From: an uncultured Pelagibacteraceae bacterium
Lineage (GTDB): Bacteria; Pseudomonadota; Alphaproteobacteria; Pelagibacterales; Pelagibacteraceae
Assembly: GCA_902555535.1 (NCBI GenBank)
Contig: CACDTB010000003.1
Span: 1-64,000, forward strand
DNA length: 64,000 nucleotides
Direction of reading: 5' to 3'
Part shown: positions 59,261 to 64,000 of the stretch, piece by piece
How positions within the stretch are numbered: the stretch's first letter is position 1
Layout of the letters: every line of letters begins with the position of its first letter
The notes under the pieces: generated by a model
Database searches by the model: none
What the model saw: the letters and a program-made list of their open reading frames with translations, nothing else
What the model was told of the DNA's origin: nothing
Program-made: the position numbers and the translations under genes

Positions 59261-60691
59261 TTATTTCCATCCAGTTACAGTTTTAACTTCTAGATACTCA
59301 TCAAGACCCCAAACACCGCCCTCTCTACCATTTCCTGATTGTCTGTAACCTCCAAAAGGGGTTCCAGAATCAGCTGCATTGCCATTAATATAAACACAAC
59401 CAGATCTTAATTTTTTAGCAACTCTATGTGCTTTTTCTCTATCTTCTGTCTGTAAATAATTCCCCAAACCATAAGAAGTATCATTAACAATGTTTACTGC
59501 TTCATCTTCAGTTTCAAACGGAATAATAGAAAGGACAGGACCAAAGATTTCTTCTTTAGCTATTCTCATGTCGTTTGTAACATTTGTAAAAATTGTTGGT
59601 TTTATAAAATAACCTTTATTTAATCCGTTAGGTAACTCTGGACCACCGGCTGCTAACGTTGCACCTTCAGAAATTCCGCTTTCAATTAAATTGATGATCT
59701 TGTCATATTGAGTTTTGGATATTACAGGTCCTATGTGATCCCCTTTCTTTGAGGCTTGATCTACATTAATTTTATTTGCTTCATCAACTGCTTCATCAAC
59801 TGCTCTTTTGTAAATAGATTTTTCAACTAACATTCTTGTTGGTGCATCACAAGATTGACCAGAATTACTCATAACATTTCTTATGCCATCTCGAACAGCA
59901 TTTTTGTAACTATCTGCAAAAACTATGTTTCCACCTTTGCCTCCAAGTTCCAAACAAACTCTTTTAATTGTTTCTGCTGCATTTTTTGAAATAAGTCTTC
60001 CAGCACGAGTTGATCCTGTAAAAGAAACCATATCAATATCAGGATGACTTGATATTTGTGTTCCAACACCTGCGCCATCACCATTTACTAAATTAAATAC
60101 ACCATCAGGAAATCCAACTTCATCAATCATTTCAGCAAACAACATCCCAGAGATAGGAGCTATTTCAGAAGGTTTAAGTATCATCGTACACCCAGTTGCA
60201 AATGCAGGTACGACCTTAAGAGCTATTTGGTTTATAGGCCAATTCCATGGAGTAATTAATCCACATACTCCAATTGGCTCATAACAAATATGGTTGTTTG
60301 ATTTTTGATCAAAGTGTTCATCAAAATTAAATTCTTTCAATCTTAAAATAAAATCTTCTAAATGTGCTTGTCCCGATCCAGTTTGAACATCAGTAGCCCA
60401 ATCCATTGGAGCTCCCATTTCTAGCGAAATAGCTTCTGCCATTTCACCAAATCTTTTTTTATAAACTACTAATAATTTTTCCAGCAAATCCAACCTTTCT
60501 TCTTTGCTAGTTTCTTTCCAGGTTTTAAATGCAGTTTTTGCAGCTTTAACTGCGTTATCTGTGTCTTTTTTTGAACCTAATGAAATAATTGCACAAGGAT
60601 CTTCATTACAAGGATTGATTACCTCAAAATCGTTTTTTTCGATTGGGTCAACCCATTTTCCGTTTATGTAAAATTTTCTTTTATCTAACAT
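59261..60691 (-). CDS. Aldehyde dehydrogenase family protein
   Basis: 476 aa. PWNWP with N150, LELGGKGG with E248, and GQSC with C281 make up the active site; FTGSTRAGR is the cofactor loop and KEEIFGPVLSIIPF the closing block. The position next to carnitine and betaine genes suggests betaine aldehyde or 4-trimethylaminobutyraldehyde as substrate, the latter giving gamma-butyrobetaine for the dioxygenase at 57488. This is contextual; many NAD-dependent aldehyde dehydrogenases share the motifs. Confidence 0.87.
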   Translation of the reverse strand: MLDKRKFYINGKWVDPIEKNDFEVINPCNEDPCAIISLGSKKDTDNAVKAAKTAFKTWKETSKEERLDLLEKLLVVYKKRFGEMAEAISLEMGAPMDWATDVQTGSGQAHLEDFILRLKEFNFDEHFDQKSNNHICYEPIGVCGLITPWNWPINQIALKVVPAFATGCTMILKPSEIAPISGMLFAEMIDEVGFPDGVFNLVNGDGAGVGTQISSHPDIDMVSFTGSTRAGRLISKNAAETIKRVCLELGGKGGNIVFADSYKNAVRDGIRNVMSNSGQSCDAPTRMLVEKSIYKRAVDEAVDEANKINVDQASKKGDHIGPVISKTQYDKIINLIESGISEGATLAAGGPELPNGLNKGYFIKPTIFTNVTNDMRIAKEEIFGPVLSIIPFETEDEAVNIVNDTSYGLGNYLQTEDREKAHRVAKKLRSGCVYINGNAADSGTPFGGYRQSGNGREGGVWGLDEYLEVKTVTGWK

Positions 60692-60712
60692 TTATTAATC
60701 CTAACATATTAA

Positions 60713-61654
60713 TTAAATTTCATAGCCTTTTTCTTCTGGTTCATTATCCACAAGCTCATCAGGAAATCCATCGGCTCTAAAATCAATTTTATTTAAATCT
60801 TCCATTCTTTTTACAATCATTGATGACCATGCTCTTGAACCATATTTTTTTTCTCCATCTTTAAATATTTCAACTATCTTTGGAGAAATCTCTAATGGAG
60901 CATTTAATTTCTTTGCTAGATTATCGAATAACCCAGTATCTTTTAGAACAAGATCCATTGTGAAATTAATATTATAAGAACCATTTAAAATAACCTGACT
61001 TTCTGTTTCATGAACAAATGAGTTTCCAGATGAAACTGCAATACCCTTAAATGTTTTAGCTAGATCTAAATTTGATTTTTTTGCAACAGTCCATGCCTCA
61101 CCTAATGCTACCAAATGAACTGATGCTAAATAATTTGTTATGACTTTAAGAACTGATGCACTACCTAATTCACCAGTATGTAATACTTTTCTACCCATTA
61201 CAGTTAAGGCTGGTAAAATTTTTTTGAAAGCTTTTCTTTCTCCACCTACAAATATAGCAATATTACCTGTGGCCGCTCTATGACATCCTCCACTAACAGG
61301 TCCATCTAGTGGGATAGCTTTTTTTGATATCACCTTATTTCCAAGTCTTTTAACCTCATCCTTATCTGTTGTACTCATTTCTAACCAAATTTTATTTTCT
61401 GATAAACCATTTAGAATTCCATCTTCATTTTCCATAACCTCCGCAGAAACCTCAGGTGAAGGAAGTGAAGTAATAATTAGATCAGTTTGTTCTGCCAATT
61501 CTTTAGGAGATTTTGCAACTTTAGCACCTAGCTTTTTGAATTCATTTGTTAAACTTTCATCTATTTCTCTTATAGTAAGATCAAAATGATTTCTTATTAA
61601 GCTTCCAGCTAGTTTACCGCCTACATTTCCTAAACCTATAAAACCTATTTTCAT
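60713..61654 (-). CDS. NAD(P)-dependent beta-hydroxyacid dehydrogenase (3-hydroxyisobutyrate dehydrogenase family)
   Basis: 313 aa. N-terminal GFIGLGNVGGKLAGSLIRN (4-22), the substrate motif LDGPVSGGCHRAATGNIAIFVGG (about 136-158; DxPVSGGxxGAxxGxL in the family), and GSASVLKVITNYL with the catalytic Lys near 175-190. Oxidises a beta-hydroxyacid or reduces a semialdehyde. The Cys-His pair in the substrate loop departs from the usual Gly. Overlaps the upstream DMT gene by 4 bp. Confidence 0.85.
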   Translation of the reverse strand: MKIGFIGLGNVGGKLAGSLIRNHFDLTIREIDESLTNEFKKLGAKVAKSPKELAEQTDLIITSLPSPEVSAEVMENEDGILNGLSENKIWLEMSTTDKDEVKRLGNKVISKKAIPLDGPVSGGCHRAATGNIAIFVGGERKAFKKILPALTVMGRKVLHTGELGSASVLKVITNYLASVHLVALGEAWTVAKKSNLDLAKTFKGIAVSSGNSFVHETESQVILNGSYNINFTMDLVLKDTGLFDNLAKKLNAPLEISPKIVEIFKDGEKKYGSRAWSSMIVKRMEDLNKIDFRADGFPDELVDNEPEEKGYEI

Positions 61655-62523
61655 TTTATTTCCTCTTCTTTTTTATTTTTTGTAAATATAATTAAAATCA
61701 CACCTACTATTATTATTGCACCACCTATAAATAATTCTTGTGTTGGTTTTTCACCTAAAAGAAAAATTGCAGCCAATAATCCTGTTGGGGGTATACCCAT
61801 GGTAACGATAGGAAGCACTTTATAAAGCGGGTTGTTTTTTAAAACATAATAGAAACAACCATAAGTAATTGGTTGCATTATGAAACCAATATAAATTGCA
61901 ATGACCCAGTGATCAATCTTGGCATTTGTTAAATAATTAATTGTATTTCCATCAATTATTGATGAAAGCATTATTAAAATTGGCCCAGAGAAAAATGCTA
62001 ACCAAGCAACTAGAGCCAAAGGATTTATCTCCTTGCTCAAAGGTTTAACCATAACTTGTCCAAGAGCCCATATGGCAGACCCTAAAATCGTAAGGCCAAT
62101 TCCAATAAACTTCCCATCTAAGTTAGGAGATCCAGTTAAAATATAAACACCAACAAAAGCGATAGCTATACCAATCAAAGCTCTAATAGTTGGTTTTTCT
62201 TTAAGCATGAAGTAAGCAAAAATAACTCCAAACGGAACTTCCATCTGAACCAAAAGAACTGCTGAAGATGCATCAATTAAATCTAAACCAGTATATGTAA
62301 TACTATATTGCAACGTATTAGCCACTAATGATGCAGCAAATATTCTTTTCAAATATCCTTTTGGTATTGGAAACCACCAAATTAATATTGATGCAGCAAA
62401 TGTAAATCTTATACCCATTAAAAGTATAGGGGGGAAAGATTCAAAAGCAGGTTTTGCAATTACAAAACCGAAGCCTAAAAAAATAGGCACCAAGGAGGCT
62501 ACAAAAGTATCTTTTATATTCAT
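61651..62523 (-). CDS. DMT superfamily (EamA) transporter
   Basis: 290 aa, ten predicted helices in two EamA repeats (VPIFLGFGFVIAKPAFESFPPILLMGIRF start; FMLKEKPTIRALIGIAIAFVGVYIL ends repeat 1, FLLGEKPTQELFIGGAIIIVGVILI ends repeat 2). Amino-acid or amine export or uptake are the usual roles. First gene of a minus-strand unit with the HIBADH-like and aldehyde dehydrogenase genes; divergent from the EutA-like gene across 57 bp. Confidence 0.87.
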   Translation of the reverse strand: MNIKDTFVASLVPIFLGFGFVIAKPAFESFPPILLMGIRFTFAASILIWWFPIPKGYLKRIFAASLVANTLQYSITYTGLDLIDASSAVLLVQMEVPFGVIFAYFMLKEKPTIRALIGIAIAFVGVYILTGSPNLDGKFIGIGLTILGSAIWALGQVMVKPLSKEINPLALVAWLAFFSGPILIMLSSIIDGNTINYLTNAKIDHWVIAIYIGFIMQPITYGCFYYVLKNNPLYKVLPIVTMGIPPTGLLAAIFLLGEKPTQELFIGGAIIIVGVILIIFTKNKKEEEIK

Positions 62524-62580
62524 GCCTATTTTAATATTAATGATTATTAAAGAACTTGTGATATATTCACTTTTTAAAAA

Positions 62581-63327
62581 ATGATTTCAACAAAAATAGA
62601 TCCAAAGTTTATCCGCCAAGCTAATCCTAGAGTTGGCTTAATTGCTCTTGCAAGTGACTTTATGATTGAAAAAGATTTTATTAATGTAATTAAAAATAGG
62701 AAAATTGATTTTTTTGTTAATCGTATTGAATGCTACAACCCTCTCACGAAAGAGAACCTAATCAAAATGGCTAACAAAGTAACGGAAGTAACTAAAGATA
62801 TTTTGCCTGATCAAGATCTGGATTGTGTAGTTTATGGGTGTACTTCGGGGACTATTGCAGCTGGTCACGAATCAATAGAAAAAAAAGTCAAAGTTGCAAA
62901 ACCTATGGCTGAAGTTTCAACTCCTAGCACTGCAGCTATTAAAGCATTAAAGAAATTAAATATTAATAAAGTTTCAATTTTTACACCTTACAGTAAAAAA
63001 TTAAACGATGATGTTTTAGATTATTTTAAAAGTGAAGGTTTCGAAGTTACTTCAAATTCATACTTTGATATTCAAGATGATTATGATATTGGAAAAGTTG
63101 ATCAAAATTATTTATATGAGGTTCTCTCAAAAATAGATTTGAAGGGGGCAGATGCTTTGTTTGTTTCATGCACTGCGTTACCAGTTTTAGAAATTATTGA
63201 TAAATTAGAAAAAAAATTAAATACAATAGTTTTATCTAGTAATCAGGCTTTAATTTGGGATACTCTTGTAAAAATTAAAAAAAATAATTCAGTTGAAGGG
63301 TTTGGAAAATTATTCCAAGTAAATTAA
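62581..63327 (+). CDS. eutA: Ectoine utilisation EutA-like protein (maleate isomerase / Asp-Glu racemase superfamily)
   Basis: 248 aa with two catalytic Cys in matching positions, C87 (YGCTSGT) and C197 (SCTALP), as in maleate isomerase and arylmalonate decarboxylase. RVGLIALASDFMIEKDF (17-33) and PVLEIIDKLE complete the fold. The next gene is an ectoine hydrolase-like peptidase, the arrangement of the eut/doe ectoine degradation loci; in Sinorhizobium EutA is encoded in that cluster but its reaction is unclear. TAATG overlap with the next gene. Confidence 0.82.
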   Translation: MISTKIDPKFIRQANPRVGLIALASDFMIEKDFINVIKNRKIDFFVNRIECYNPLTKENLIKMANKVTEVTKDILPDQDLDCVVYGCTSGTIAAGHESIEKKVKVAKPMAEVSTPSTAAIKALKKLNINKVSIFTPYSKKLNDDVLDYFKSEGFEVTSNSYFDIQDDYDIGKVDQNYLYEVLSKIDLKGADALFVSCTALPVLEIIDKLEKKLNTIVLSSNQALIWDTLVKIKKNNSVEGFGKLFQVN

Positions 63328-64000
63328 TGACTTTTACTAAAGAAGAGTTCAAACAAAGATTAACAAAAGTTCAAAAAATGATGCAGGAAAAAGGCATCGA
63401 ACTTTTAATTTCACATGATACAAATAATATGAATTATTTAACAGGTTATGATGCATGGTCTTTTTATTATGCTCAATGTGCTATTGTTCATGTAAATGCC
63501 GATGAACCTTTATGTTTTGTAAGAGCACAAGACGCTGGAGGTGCATATATAACAACTTACCTAAAAAATGAGAGTATTATTGTTTATGATGAAAATTACA
63601 TTCATAAATGGCCAAAACATCCTTATGATTATTTAGTTGAAATAATTAAAGAGAGAAAGTGGGACAAACTAAATATAGGTGTTGAAATGGATGCCCATTA
63701 TTTCACTGCATTCTGTTATGAAAAAATTAAACAGGGATTACCAAACGCACAAATAAAAGATAGTGATCGTTTGGTTAATTGGGCAAGATTAGTTAAATCT
63801 GATGCTGAAATTGGTTTTATGAAATCTGCTGCAAAAATATCAGAAAAAGGAATGAAAACTGCAATGGAAGTAATTAAACCAGGCGTTAGACAATGTGATG
63901 CTGTAGGTGAAATTCAAAAAACATTATTTTATGGTACAGAGAAATTTGGCGGTGAGTATTCTAGTATTGCAACTTTACTACCAACAGGAAAAGGAACTTC
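63327..64000 (+). CDS. doeA: Ectoine hydrolase-like M24 family protein (DoeA/EutD), N-terminal part
   Basis: About 224 residues before the right edge. Creatinase/prolidase N-terminal domain (MTFTKEEFKQRLTKVQKMM, TNNMNYLTGYDAWSFYYAQCAIV, RAQDAGGAY, IGVEMDAHYFTAFCYE) followed by the start of the pita-bread domain (RLVKSDAEIGFMKSAAKISEKGMKTAME). The NMNYLTGYDxWSFY and RAQDAxGA segments are characteristic of ectoine hydrolase, which opens ectoine to N-acetyl-diaminobutyrate. The catalytic region lies beyond the window. Confidence 0.82.
   Translation, partial: MTFTKEEFKQRLTKVQKMMQEKGIELLISHDTNNMNYLTGYDAWSFYYAQCAIVHVNADEPLCFVRAQDAGGAYITTYLKNESIIVYDENYIHKWPKHPYDYLVEIIKERKWDKLNIGVEMDAHYFTAFCYEKIKQGLPNAQIKDSDRLVNWARLVKSDAEIGFMKSAAKISEKGMKTAMEVIKPGVRQCDAVGEIQKTLFYGTEKFGGEYSSIATLLPTGKGT

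Noticed and set aside
1-64000. tRNA, rRNA, riboswitch, insertion sequence, prophage and CRISPR
   Set aside because: Intergenic gaps are too short (largest 240 bp) and none shows cloverleaf, aptamer or repeat-spacer structure that I can support; no transposase or phage proteins among the frames.

Overview
The window looks like a piece of a Pelagibacterales (SAR11) or closely related marine alphaproteobacterial chromosome. The DNA is very AT-rich. Genes are packed with 0-25 bp spacers or TAATG/ATGA overlaps, no stretch over 300 bp lacks a gene, and there are no insertion sequences, phage genes, CRISPR arrays or recognisable RNA genes. The content is dominated by ABC/DMT/SSS transporters, 2-oxoglutarate dioxygenases, osmolyte catabolism and a rhodopsin. 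The taxonomic call is an inference from this pattern; there is no rRNA or other marker gene in the window.

Layout. 1-10075: branched-chain-amino-acid-type (Liv) ABC transporter genes, AzlCD exporter, a glutarate hydroxylase (GlaH/CsiD) and a ProC-like reductase, ending in a bidirectional terminator shared by a convergent MFS gene and livK. 10185-15901 (minus): tightly coupled operon of LLM flavin oxidoreductase, ThDP enzyme, AA_synth (DUF1185) protein, alpha/beta hydrolase and aldehyde dehydrogenase. 16082-20334 (minus): TPR-dioxygenase, IPNS-like dioxygenase and two tandem DMT transporters. 20398-21384: agmatinase-family gene. 21387-25457 (minus): ParA ATPase, betainyl-CoA-type thioesterase, TauD-like dioxygenase, PhnZ/TmpB-type HD oxygenase and GMC dehydrogenase.

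25698-37246 (plus): an 11-gene unit starting with a divergent rhodopsin (D-T-T instead of D-T-E) and a flotillin, i.e. a flotillin-associated rhodopsin (FArhodopsin). It continues with an SCP2-like protein, alpha/beta hydrolase, both subunits of an N,N-dimethylformamidase-like amidohydrolase, a small protein, cupin, SSS symporter, iron alcohol dehydrogenase and metallo-beta-lactamase-fold hydrolase.

37247-49857 (minus): an ABC importer of ribose/Rbs type followed by a biotin-dependent PxpABC-like system (biotin carboxylase fused to PxpB, PxpC, BCCP, PxpA). Several proteins of this operon share two short motifs that I do not recognise: a Y-[ST]-x-x-D-x-x-x-F-x-x-[IL] repeat (biotin carboxylase linker and a 169-aa low-complexity protein) and a C-terminal tail with a K-[IV]-[VI]-D-[FY]-x-K core ending in I-K-[IV]-x-x-F (PxpC, the 169-aa protein, the ABC ATPase). 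This looks like a set of docking peptides that assemble the importer and the carboxylase.

50061-63327: small secreted proteins, then a carnitine/betaine region (class II aldolase, BKACE, carnitine dehydrogenase, SDR, ProVWX-type importer, gamma-butyrobetaine-hydroxylase-like dioxygenase, GDPD, aldehyde dehydrogenase, HIBADH-like enzyme, DMT transporter), ending at the right edge in the start of an ectoine degradation operon (EutA-like, DoeA-like). Together with the thioesterase at 24349-24816, the window can encode gamma-butyrobetaine -> carnitine -> 3-dehydrocarnitine -> betainyl-CoA -> glycine betaine.
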